Assembly: GCA_017306155.1 (NCBI GenBank)
Contig: JAFKJB010000011.1
Span: 62,001-126,000 of the forward strand
Reading direction: 5' to 3'
DNA length: 64,000 bases
Source of the DNA: Nitrosospira multiformis
GTDB lineage: Bacteria > Pseudomonadota > Gammaproteobacteria > Burkholderiales > Nitrosomonadaceae
The translations under genes and the position numbers were made by a program. Shown piece by piece: positions 20,337 through 27,420 of the stretch. Numbering within the stretch: the stretch's first letter is position 1; every line of letters starts with the position of its first letter. Under the pieces are notes generated by a model. It was not told the DNA's origin, searched no databases, and saw only the letters and a program-made list of their open reading frames with translations.

Positions 20337-21518
20337 CTATTCGAGCACGAGATGTGCCATTCCACCGGGGAGTTTGGCGAAAATCGAGAGATCGACCGGG
20401 CTGTTATTGTAGACAAGCTTGACCTGACCCGGGTTTCCGATCATGAGAGAATAGGGCGGCTTACCCCGCAGCACCTGCTCACTGCCAGGAGGATTGATTT
20501 TTGAGAGAAGCAGTTTACCGCTGCCATCCTTGACTTGTACCCAGGATTCCCCGGCAAACGTCAGATGAATCCCAGCTGCTGCAGGACCCGGCTTCGGAGC
20601 GGCTGCAACCTGAGGCGGCTTCGGAGCAGTTGCGGCCTGGGGTGGCTTGGGAGCAACCGCGTCAGGAGATGGCTTCGGAGCGGCTGCGTCCTGAGGCGGC
20701 TTTGGGGCAACTGCGACTTTGGGGGGTTCCCCACCTGGGGCTGCCGATGCAACGGGAGGTGTTGGCGGCGCCAGTGGCGCAGAAGGTAACGTGAGAGGCT
20801 CCCCTGCCGAAGCTTCGGTACCGCTCCCGGCAGTTTCGTCCTTATGAGCGGACGCCGCGGCGTCCTGCTCTCCGTCCGTATCCGCAGAGGGTGCCGTCTC
20901 CTGAAGGGCCGCAATATCCGACTCTGGCTGGGAAGCCATATCGGGAGCAAACGCGGAAGATGCGGGAGCCTGGGATTCCGGCACTTCTGAGATGGGTGCC
21001 TGCGGTGCAAACGGGAATGAAACAGCCGGCTGCCCGGTGTCTTTCTCCGATTCCATTGCCATATCGGGCTGCCTGGCAACCGGAACCTCGTCACCGCTAT
21101 AGATCGCGTAACCCAGCAGGGTGATCGCCAGGATAACTCCTCCACCGACAAGCACGTTGCGTTTCAGATACTCCACTCCGGAGGGGAAAGGGATCTCCTC
21201 GCTTAGAGGCCGCCCCACATACGCAGTCGGAGGAGGAACCGCCTGTTCAAGCAATTTCAATAACGGCGCCTCATCCAGTTGCAGCAATTTGGCATAATTG
21301 CGCACGAATCCGCGCAGAAAAGGGCCGCCGGCAAGCTTATCGTATTCATCCTCTTCGAGCGCCGTCACCTGCCGCGGCGCAAAGCGTAACTGCCGCGCAA
21401 CGTCCTCGACATCCAGGCCGCGTTCCAGCCGGGCGGCACGCAGCACCTGACCGACCCGCTCTCCGGCCTGTTTCGGTTCCTCATGCTGCTCGGTGTCGCT
21501 ACTTTCAGGAGCTTCCAT
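20337..21518 (-). CDS. rodZ: RodZ-like cytoskeletal helix-turn-helix membrane protein
   Basis: This 393-residue protein has an N-terminal helix-turn-helix of the XRE type (about residues 20-85, VGQVLRAARLERGLDVEDVARQL and VTALEEDEYDKL). A basic juxtamembrane part follows and one membrane helix lies near residues 130-150 (GGGVILAITLLGYAIYSG). Next comes a long Pro/Ala-rich periplasmic linker with 9-residue repeats of the type APKPPQxAA, and a C-terminal beta-domain (DUF4115: LTFAGESWVQVKDGSGK, PPYSLMIGN). RodZ links MreB to the wall-elongation machinery. The gene between rlmN and rodZ in many relatives (pilF/pilW) is missing here. Confidence 0.9.
   Translation of the reverse strand: MEAPESSDTEQHEEPKQAGERVGQVLRAARLERGLDVEDVARQLRFAPRQVTALEEDEYDKLAGGPFLRGFVRNYAKLLQLDEAPLLKLLEQAVPPPTAYVGRPLSEEIPFPSGVEYLKRNVLVGGGVILAITLLGYAIYSGDEVPVARQPDMAMESEKDTGQPAVSFPFAPQAPISEVPESQAPASSAFAPDMASQPESDIAALQETAPSADTDGEQDAAASAHKDETAGSGTEASAGEPLTLPSAPLAPPTPPVASAAPGGEPPKVAVAPKPPQDAAAPKPSPDAVAPKPPQAATAPKPPQVAAAPKPGPAAAGIHLTFAGESWVQVKDGSGKLLLSKINPPGSEQVLRGKPPYSLMIGNPGQVKLVYNNSPVDLSIFAKLPGGMAHLVLE
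20590..20724 (-). repeat. 27-bp tandem repeat inside rodZ
   Basis: Five head-to-tail units of 27 bases start at 20590, 20617, 20644, 20671 and 20698, each beginning GGCTTCGGAGC or a close variant on the plus strand. They encode nine-residue units such as APKPPQVAA in the periplasmic linker of RodZ. The period is a multiple of three, so changes in copy number would keep the frame and only alter the linker length. Confidence 0.85.
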
Positions 21519-21627
21519 TCCCTCACCCCATCCTCATGTTACCTGCCGCTTCATATCCGCAAATCGCTTTTACGCCTTCATGTCTCCAGCTGCAGCTGTC
21601 GATCGGAAAAATACGCCCGAACCTGCC

Positions 21628-22725
21628 TCATCCAGCCGCTTCCGCGATGCTGCGATGAATCCGCCGTGTCTTGTCGAGGACTTTTCCCGCGAGCTGGCCG
21701 CAGGCTGCGGCAATATCATCCCCGCGCGTCTTGCGTACCGTAGTCACCAGTCCTGCCTCCATCAACACATCGCGAAAGCGGGATACGGCGTTCGCGGAAG
21801 AACGCCTGAAACCTGAATCAGGAAAAGGATTGAACGGAATCAGGTTGAACTTGCAGGGAATGTCCCTTACCAGCTGCACCAATTCACGCGCCTGCGCCAC
21901 GCTGTCGTTGACGCCATCCAGCATGACATACTCAAAAGTGATGAAATCCCGGGGCGCGGATTGAAGATAGCGCTCGCATGCGGCCAGCAGTTCCCTGATC
22001 GGGTATTTCCGGTTGATCGGCACCAATTGATCGCGCAAGGTATCGTTGGGAGCGTGCAGGGATACCGCCAGTGCTACCGGGCAACGTTCGCGGAGACGGT
22101 CCATGGCCGGAACTATTCCCGACGTGCTCACGGTCACCCGGCGCCGTGACAAGCCATAGGCGTTGTCGTCCAGCATCAGGTCGAGCGCGGTCACCACATT
22201 CTCAAAATTTGTCAGCGGTTCCCCCATCCCCATCATGACTATATTGGTGACGGGACGCTCGCGTCCGGCTTCACTCTTGAACGTTTCCGCCAGCGCTTTG
22301 TTCGCCCACCATAATTGGCCGATGATTTCAGCCACCGTCAGATTCCGGTTGAATCCCTGCCTCCCGGTGGAGCAAAATGCGCACGCAAGTGCGCACCCTA
22401 CCTGACTGGAAACACACAGCGTCCCCCGGCTCGTTTCCGGTATATAAACTGTCTCGATTCCATTGCCCGCGCCAACCGACAGCAGCCATTTGCGAGTGCC
22501 ATCGGAAGCGGTATGATCGCTGATGACTTTCGGAGGTTCTATCACCGCGGCAGCAGACAGCTTTTCCCGCAATCCTTTCGCGAGGTCGCTCATTGCATCG
22601 AAATCGGCTTCACCGGCCTGGTGTATCCAGCGCAGCAACTGGCGGGCGCGAAACGGCTTCTCACCGATTTCCGCACAGAAGCCGGTAAGCCCTTTCGCAT
22701 CGAAATCCAGAAGATTGATGCTCAT
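21628..22725 (-). CDS. rlmN: Dual-specificity 23S rRNA m2A2503 / tRNA m2A37 methyltransferase
   Basis: This 365-residue radical-SAM methyltransferase is given the start at 22725 (MSINLLDF), which fits the family. The frame is open to 22851 but the extra residues are unrelated. The radical-SAM cluster motif CxxxCxxC is in [12 protein letters not shown]. Other conserved blocks are [36 protein letters not shown] and SLHAPND. The final region includes [18 protein letters not shown], where the conserved Cys involved in methyl transfer lies. The ndk stop is 19 bases upstream, so the two are likely cotranscribed. Confidence 0.96.
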   Translation of the reverse strand: MSINLLDFDAKGLTGFCAEIGEKPFRARQLLRWIHQAGEADFDAMSDLAKGLREKLSAAAVIEPPKVISDHTASDGTRKWLLSVGAGNGIETVYIPETSRGTLCVSSQVGCALACAFCSTGRQGFNRNLTVAEIIGQLWWANKALAETFKSEAGRERPVTNIVMMGMGEPLTNFENVVTALDLMLDDNAYGLSRRRVTVSTSGIVPAMDRLRERCPVALAVSLHAPNDTLRDQLVPINRKYPIRELLAACERYLQSAPRDFITFEYVMLDGVNDSVAQARELVQLVRDIPCKFNLIPFNPFPDSGFRRSSANAVSRFRDVLMEAGLVTTVRKTRGDDIAAACGQLAGKVLDKTRRIHRSIAEAAG

Positions 22726-22744
22726 ACCTGAGCCGTGATTCTCC

Positions 22745-23170
22745 TTATCGCGAATAAACGTTGAGTTCCGGAAAAAAATAGGCGATCTCGACTGCCGCAG
22801 TTTCGGGCGCATCCGAACCATGCACCGCGTTCGCATCGATACTCTCGGCAAAATCTGCGCGAATCGTCCCCTTTTCGGCCTTCCTCGGATCGGTCGCTCC
22901 CATCAGATCCCGGTTTTTTCTGATGGCGTCCTCACCTTCCAGCACCTGCACCACGACGGGACCGGAAATCATGAATCTGACCAGATCATTGAAGAATGGC
23001 CGCTCCCGGTGGACCGCATAAAAACCTTCGGCATCGGCCTGGGATAAGCGCAGCATGCGTGATGCGACTATTTTCAGTCCGTTCCGTTCAAAACGGGAGT
23101 AAATTTCTCCTATTATATTTTTTGCCACTGCATCCGGCTTGATGATAGACAGGGTTCGCTCGACAGCCAT
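22745..23170 (-). CDS. ndk: Nucleoside diphosphate kinase
   Basis: This 141-residue enzyme equilibrates nucleoside triphosphate pools. The ATG at 23170 is preceded by GGAG with 6-7 bases spacing; the codon before it is TTG, so it is preferred. Key motifs are [10 protein letters not shown] at the start and the active-site His in [10 protein letters not shown] near residue 117. The length equals that of other bacterial Ndk. It heads the minus-strand block that runs to der. Confidence 0.97.
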   Translation of the reverse strand: MAVERTLSIIKPDAVAKNIIGEIYSRFERNGLKIVASRMLRLSQADAEGFYAVHRERPFFNDLVRFMISGPVVVQVLEGEDAIRKNRDLMGATDPRKAEKGTIRADFAESIDANAVHGSDAPETAAVEIAYFFPELNVYSR

Positions 23171-23342
23171 CAAATACTCCAGGTAATTATGTAAATCTTT
23201 ATTATTCTAACAAGAACCAGCTTTAAAGTCCCTAATTGGATATCCGGACAGGGTTTTTTGCAAAACAGCGCGCGCCCGGAAATAAAGGCGCGAATGACGC
23301 ATATTCTGTGCTATTGATCCGGCCAAGTGAAGCTTGAAGTTT
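23171..23342. other. Intergenic, edge of accessory island
   Basis: Upstream of ndk, this 172-base stretch should hold the promoter of the ndk-to-der block. AT-rich sequence lies at about 23180-23220 (TTATTATTCTAAC). Nothing else is recognised. The accessory region begins here. Confidence 0.4.
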
Positions 23343-23735
23343 TCACGCTGCATATTTGACGTAAGGGTCCTGAAAATATTTCTTCACACGCTCAGGGGAC
23401 TGCTCCAGTATCAGCATATGTTTTATGGCAACTTCCTTGCGTCTGGCTTTGGTATGCACCGGTACTTTTGAGCAGATGGCGTGCTTCAAATCGGCATTGA
23501 GCTGTTCTCCCGGATTTAATTCCGGGCTGTAACCGGACAGGTAGAACAGCGCAATTTTTTCCTTGTGTTCGTCAGCCCATTTTTTACCGGCTTGCTGTGA
23601 TGCGCCCGCAGATTGTCCGGAGGTCATTATCCGCAATGATGCGGCAAACCGTAACCTGGCGCGGGTTGCGGTAGCTCCTTTTACCAGCAGGACGGAACGC
23701 CGATATCCAGGTGAGACATTATAATTCATCTTCAC
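23343..23735 (-). pseudogene. IS630-type transposase, C-terminal remnant
   Basis: The last ~80 codons are a clear IS630/Tc1-like DDE transposase end: KKWADEHKEKIALFYLSGYSPELNP with the following LNADLKHAI, and a terminal YVKYAA. Upstream, the conserved DNLRAHHSKPVK segment can be read at about 23577-23616 in another frame, joined through a run of six A (on the minus strand). Ahead of that a stop codon and unrelated sequence follow, so the N-terminal two-thirds is missing. Either a base was lost in the A run or the element used -1 slippage there. It is non-functional in its present form. Confidence 0.75.
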
Positions 23736-23762
23736 GCTTTGCCCTGTCGCTTGCCTGGCTTG

Positions 23763-23855
23763 TCAGAAAAAGCAGGCAAGCAGTTAACCATTGAAACCAT
23801 CCGATCCCAGGAATGCCGCAACTACTTCGCCAACTCCGGATATGCGTCCAACTAA
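23763..23855 (+). pseudogene. Second IS630-family transposase tail
   Basis: A plus-strand frame ending at 23855 reads KAGKQLTIETI, then ECRNYFANSGYASN and a stop. This resembles the C-terminus of another IS630 subgroup, which commonly ends in a C-x-NYF-x-NAGYA-type motif. Only about 30 codons remain. Together with the minus-strand remnant at 23343-23735 it marks an old insertion hotspot. The call rests on a short motif and is tentative. Confidence 0.45.
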
Positions 23856-23899
23856 AGGAGAAATGATCCAGGCTAAATGACTGCCTCTAGCTCGAATTA

Positions 23900-23915
23900 T
23901 GTGTATAATTACACA
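23900..23915 (+). promoter_or_regulatory. hicAB operator overlapping a -10 box
   Basis: A perfect inverted repeat TGTGTA-TAAT-TACACA lies at 23900-23915 and contains the perfect -10 hexamer TATAAT at 23904-23909. The -35 is weak. The hicA ATG at 23918 is only 8 bases after the -10 box. The repeat is a likely binding site for HicB, whose C-terminus is a ribbon-helix-helix domain. Confidence 0.6.
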
Positions 23916-23917
23916 CT

Positions 23918-24103
23918 ATGAAGAGCGCTGACATCATCAAACGATTGGAGAGTGAGGGATGGGTGCTCGCGCGGGTCAAGGGTTCGCATCATCAGTTCAA
24001 ACTGCCGGGGAATGGATTGGTAACGGTGAAGCATCCTGCCTCGGATATACCAACTGGAACGCTGCGCAATATTTATCGTCAAGCAGGATGGAAATGGAGA
24101 TAG
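23918..24103 (+). CDS. hicA: HicA toxin (mRNA interferase)
   Basis: This 61-residue protein is a full-length HicA: a double-stranded-RNA-binding-like fold that cleaves mRNA. It begins KSADIIKRLESEGW, has the catalytic His in GSHHQFKLPG (around residue 24), and ends with VTVKHPASDIPTGTLRNI and a Trp-rich tail. No Shine-Dalgarno precedes the ATG, and the -10 box sits so close that the transcript may start almost at the ATG. The antitoxin gene follows after a single base. The pair appears intact, unlike the neighbouring higBA and transposase remnants. Confidence 0.9.
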   Translation: MKSADIIKRLESEGWVLARVKGSHHQFKLPGNGLVTVKHPASDIPTGTLRNIYRQAGWKWR

Positions 24104-24104
24104 C

Positions 24105-24518
24105 ATGAAATTCGCACTGGCTTTACATACAGATGACGGAGTGAAATACGGAGTCACCGTTCCTGATCTTCCGGGGTGCTTTTCTGCAGGAGATACGCTT
24201 GATGAGGCAATCGAGATGGCCCGCGAGGCAATCGACCTGCATTGCGAGGGACTTTACGAGGACGAGGCGGGTATCCCAGCACCGCGCCTTTTATCCGAGC
24301 ATAAAGCTAATCCCGACTTGGCCGATGCCGTATGGGTGATAGTGGAAGCGGATGTGGAGAAATATTTTTCCAAGCCGGTTCGGTTGAATATCTCATTGCC
24401 GGAAGGCCTGGTTCGTAGTATTGATGAGTATGCGCGTACCCATCACATGACCCGGTCCGGTTTCTTGGCAAAGGCGGCTCAGGACGCGATGAAGAGCAGG
24501 CAGATCACTGGCGGCTGA
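24105..24518 (+). CDS. hicB: HicB antitoxin
   Basis: This 137-residue antitoxin for HicA has an N-terminal degenerate RNase-H-like domain (about residues 1-65, with YGVTVPDLPGCFSAGDTLDEAIEMAREAI-type pattern). It ends in a ribbon-helix-helix DNA-binding part (residues ~90-135, RLNISLPEGLVRSIDEYAR and SGFLAKAAQDAM). It should neutralise HicA and repress the operon through the palindrome at 23900. It starts one base after the hicA stop, so translation is coupled. Confidence 0.92.
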   Translation: MKFALALHTDDGVKYGVTVPDLPGCFSAGDTLDEAIEMAREAIDLHCEGLYEDEAGIPAPRLLSEHKANPDLADAVWVIVEADVEKYFSKPVRLNISLPEGLVRSIDEYARTHHMTRSGFLAKAAQDAMKSRQITGG

Positions 24519-24794
24519 CGCAAAAACAAAGTTATTCAGTAAGGGAGGATGCTGCATTCCTCTGATACATCGGGACACGAAGGTATCCGTCTGCTCCGGG
24601 CTGTGTCTCCACAGCGGGATTATGACGATGTCTTGGCGCTGCCGCCCTGTGGGAGAGCGGTGTCATAGCCACGCTCCCGGCGGTCACTGGAAAACCATGA
24701 TTTTCGTTGTAGGCCTCTATCTTGACGGCCTGTAGCAAAACCGGCTGGAGCGGGTTCCTTATAAAATCAAATGGAAGGCAAGTGGTGGAGAGCA
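24519..24794. other. Non-coding or decayed stretch in island
   Basis: This 276-base segment lies between the convergent hicB and HNH genes. An open frame of 87 codons on the minus strand (24532-24795) begins in the overlap TGATG with the HNH stop. Its residues lack any recognisable domain, so it is not called as a gene. Confidence 0.35.
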
Positions 24795-25295
24795 TCAGGG
24801 CGCAAGCTGATATTCAACCTTATTCTCCCTGACTGTGATCTGCCCGCTCGATTGCAGTTCGTCGAGGAGTGAAACGATTTCTTCCGCAGTCAGTTTCTTT
24901 TGAAAAACGGCATCGATTGTGTTGCGCAGTGCGTTAACCGTTCGGGGAAGGGCGGGACGGCGATTCTTGAGGTCTGCCGATATCCGGGAAAGTCTTTCAA
25001 ATCGCAGATTATTGCTGCCAGTGCTGCAAGATGCTTCCTTACTGCTGGAATGCCCAGGGCACTTAAATTGCCCTCTCTGATTCAGTACGATGCGTAATTT
25101 TTCCTTCAGGGGCTTGTTCGCGAGCAGTGCATTCAGCGATTTGCAGCAGGCAACACAGTTATCCTCGCTGTTGGGGCCCCCGTTTGCTCGCGCTATCAGG
25201 TGCTCCACGCTTGCCTCCGTCGCAGGAATGCGCTGCTCGCAAAAGAAGCACCGGCCCCCCTGTACAAACATGAGTTTTTCGAGTTGCTTCGCCAT
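24795..25295 (-). CDS. HNH endonuclease
   Basis: This 166-residue protein has a compact HNH nuclease at the N-terminus: zinc-type cysteines in GRCFFCEQRIP, then VEHLIARANGG with the catalytic His, and DNCVACCKSLNAL as the last part of the fold (residues about 10-60). A variable middle follows. The C-terminal ~50 residues (TVNALRNTIDAVF, LTAEEIVSLLDELQ, ITVRENKVEY) look like a small winged-helix domain of the kind that ends some NYN/OST-HTH proteins. It may be a stand-alone nuclease of the island; no partner ATPase or methylase is seen, so a restriction or defence role is not shown. Confidence 0.8.
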   Translation of the reverse strand: MAKQLEKLMFVQGGRCFFCEQRIPATEASVEHLIARANGGPNSEDNCVACCKSLNALLANKPLKEKLRIVLNQRGQFKCPGHSSSKEASCSTGSNNLRFERLSRISADLKNRRPALPRTVNALRNTIDAVFQKKLTAEEIVSLLDELQSSGQITVRENKVEYQLAP

Positions 25296-25396
25296 ATGAC
25301 ATAGATTGCGCCACAGTGATCTGCTCCTGCTGGACCACTCAAACGGCTATGAAAGATGCTGTCAATAACGGCTGTCAGGAGGAAATGCTTTAATCT

Positions 25397-25507
25397 TGCG
25401 GTCTCATTGTAGCCGTGGCCTATCAGCCCGGAATTATCTTCATCAAGTTCATCGGTACTCACGCAGAATACGACAAAATCGACGCTGCTACCGTTGAAAT
25501 GGAGTAA
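25397..25507 (+). pseudogene. higB: HigB-type toxin remnant (C-terminal)
   Basis: After a stop at 25391, the plus strand reads LIVAVAYQPG, IIFIKFIGTHAEYDKIDAA and a TAA at 25505-25507. The segment FIGTHAEYDKIDA is the hallmark C-terminus of HigB toxins (HigB_toxin family). The preceding core is absent or out of frame: a possible GGN block lies at about 25380, but the distance to LIVA is not a multiple of three. It lies 4 bases before the higA remnant, the normal order of such pairs. Confidence 0.7.
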
Positions 25508-25511
25508 ATCG

Positions 25512-25733
25512 GTGAATAGAACACTTAGACCAGTCAGGACCAAACAACAGTACGAGGCCGCCTTGCGCGAGATCGAGCTGTTTTTTGACAAGGAGTTGGA
25601 ACTGGACACTCGAAGCCTATTACTTCGAAATTCTTGCTCACAAGCGCGCCCTGACGCTGCCGATGATCCGGCGCCTGCATCAGGAGTTGCATATTCCGGC
25701 GCGAGTCTGATAGGCGAAACGGTACGCCAATAG
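25512..25733 (+). pseudogene. higA: HigA-type antitoxin remnant with internal deletion
   Basis: The GTG start at 25512 gives NRTLRPVRTKQQYEAALREIE, the standard N-terminus of the longer HigA antitoxins. After about 36 codons the frame departs from the family. In another frame at about 25622-25707 the familiar end ILAHKRALTLPMIRRLHQEL and HIPARV can be read. The DNA-binding helix-turn-helix core between them is missing. So the gene suffered an internal deletion with a frame change. The antitoxin cannot be functional, consistent with the dead toxin beside it. Confidence 0.7.
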
Positions 25734-25760
25734 GAATAAACCGGTTTTCACGATAAGCGG

Positions 25761-27419
25761 TTATCGCCCCTCGTAGACCCAGTCGAGCAGTGCATCCATT
25801 GCAGCTTGCCCGCTCCCCGCGCGCGGGTGATTGATGAAAAAAACCACCACCGAGCGCCTGCCCGACCTGTCGCGCACATACCCCGCCATGGTTTTTACCC
25901 CTTCCAGCAGGCCGGTCTTGATATGGGCCTGACCGGCGGCGCCGCTGCGGTTCAGCCTTTTCTTCATGGTGCCGTCCACTGCGGCGATGGGCAGGGAGGA
26001 GACAAACTCGGGCATGACAGGGCTCTGGAATGCGGCGAGCAGCAATCTGCCCATGTTGCCGGCGCTGATGCGCTCATTCCGCGACAAGCCAGACCCGTTT
26101 TCCAGGATCAGCTCGGGAAAGGCCAGCTGGCGGGAAGCGAGCCATTGCCGCATGGCCGTTTCCGATCGGGCAAGGGTGGCGCGCGCCTGGCCGGGATTTT
26201 CCCCGCTTTCATCCAGGGAAGGTATTGTTCCATTTTCGGCGGCCCGGCCATTCCCGTAGGGGATGCTGAAGGAAGCCGGCATGACTTGCGGTTGCCTGAA
26301 TGGTTCGCTGCCCAGCCCCAGGGTGAGATAGAGCTGCCGCGCGGCAGTGTTGTTGCTGAACTTGTTGATGTCGCGCACGATATCCGCCAGGGGAGGAGAC
26401 TGGTGGGTTTCCAGCGGAACAGTACCTCCCGGAGCGGCACTCCTGCGCACGTTTCCGCGCAGAACGCCCCCTTGCTGCTCCCACAGTTGCCTGAACAGGT
26501 CGAAGGTATAGCGGGCAGTGTCGTGAACGCTGAGGAACAGGGTTTTTTCGCCGCACCCGAAGGCATAGCTGCCCTTGAGCGTCACGGACACGCGGCCGTC
26601 GAGGCCGGGGCCGGACTGGATATCCGTGTCAAGGGCATCCTTCCAGTCATTGCATGCGCCGTTGGTGAGCGTCAGGCTGTTTTTGAGGTCGAGAGAGGGC
26701 AGCAGGGGGTCCACCATCACGCGCACGCTCCTGCTTTCCGGCTGCGGCAGCAGCCGCAGCGCGAGCGTCCGGTAATTCACCATCAGCGCCTCGGGGAGGA
26801 CGTTGTATGCGCGATAGGGCTTGCCGTCGAAGGCGGCGGGATCGCTGCCGGGGAGATCGAAATGGCTGCTGTCGAGCACCAGGTCGCCGGCGATCTCGCG
26901 CAATCCCGTCTGGCGCAGCCGCCGGGTGAGCAGCCAGAAGTTCTCCAGATTCAGTCTCGGATCGCCGTAGCCCTTGATGACCAGGTTACCGTGCAGGGTA
27001 TCGCCCCGTACAATGCCATCCGCGTACAGTTCCGTCTTCCAGGCGTACGCGGGCCCCAGCAGTTCCAGTCCGGCGAATGTGGTCAGAAGCTTCATCACCG
27101 AGGCCGGGTTCATGCCGGTGCCGGCATTGACAGCCAGCAGCGGTTGTCCTGCGCTGGTTTCCTGCACGTAAATGCCGATGGCGGAGCGGGGAATGCCCGC
27201 CTGCGCGAGCGCATGTTTTACCGCGGGAGGCAGGTCGAGCGCCAGACCCGGCAGCGGCAGGAAGACAAGCAGGCTGCATAATGCCCACTTTGCTGCCCGT
27301 GACAGCGGTGCGCGAGGCGGGTTTCCGGATGAGGTTCGGAACGAGTTTCCGGCCAGGTTTTTCTGCAGGTTTTGCAGCGGGTTTTGCGGCGAGTTTTCCA
27401 AGAGTGTGAGCAGGGGCAT
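25761..27419 (-). CDS. dacB: D-alanyl-D-alanine carboxypeptidase/endopeptidase (PBP4 type)
   Basis: This penicillin-binding protein trims peptidoglycan cross-links in the periplasm. The ATG at 27419 lies one base after the upstream stop. It gives 552 residues with an atypically long N-terminal extension (about 40 residues) before the hydrophobic signal core ending LPGLALDLPP. The active-site Ser is in PASVMKLLTT (SxxK), the second motif is FSNNTAARQL (SxN), and the third is HIKTGLLEG (KTG). The inserted domains between SxxK and SxN are of the dacB kind. It is the last gene of a likely bioA - RNase - dacB transcript. Confidence 0.93.
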   Translation of the reverse strand: MPLLTLLENSPQNPLQNLQKNLAGNSFRTSSGNPPRAPLSRAAKWALCSLLVFLPLPGLALDLPPAVKHALAQAGIPRSAIGIYVQETSAGQPLLAVNAGTGMNPASVMKLLTTFAGLELLGPAYAWKTELYADGIVRGDTLHGNLVIKGYGDPRLNLENFWLLTRRLRQTGLREIAGDLVLDSSHFDLPGSDPAAFDGKPYRAYNVLPEALMVNYRTLALRLLPQPESRSVRVMVDPLLPSLDLKNSLTLTNGACNDWKDALDTDIQSGPGLDGRVSVTLKGSYAFGCGEKTLFLSVHDTARYTFDLFRQLWEQQGGVLRGNVRRSAAPGGTVPLETHQSPPLADIVRDINKFSNNTAARQLYLTLGLGSEPFRQPQVMPASFSIPYGNGRAAENGTIPSLDESGENPGQARATLARSETAMRQWLASRQLAFPELILENGSGLSRNERISAGNMGRLLLAAFQSPVMPEFVSSLPIAAVDGTMKKRLNRSGAAGQAHIKTGLLEGVKTMAGYVRDRSGRRSVVVFFINHPRAGSGQAAMDALLDWVYEGR

Positions 27420-27420
27420 G

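Noticed and set aside
24532..24795. 87-codon minus-strand frame after the HNH gene
   Set aside because: Only the coupled start (TGATG) supports it; no domain, no ribosome site. Kept as a question in the findings, not as a gene.
25751..25766. Hairpin CGATAA-GCGG-TTATCG at the dacB stop
   Set aside because: Short stem without a T run on either side; not counted as a terminator.
25806..27281. A 491-codon plus-strand frame opposite dacB
   Set aside because: Antisense of dacB, whose SxxK/SxN/KTG motifs are intact; no independent features.
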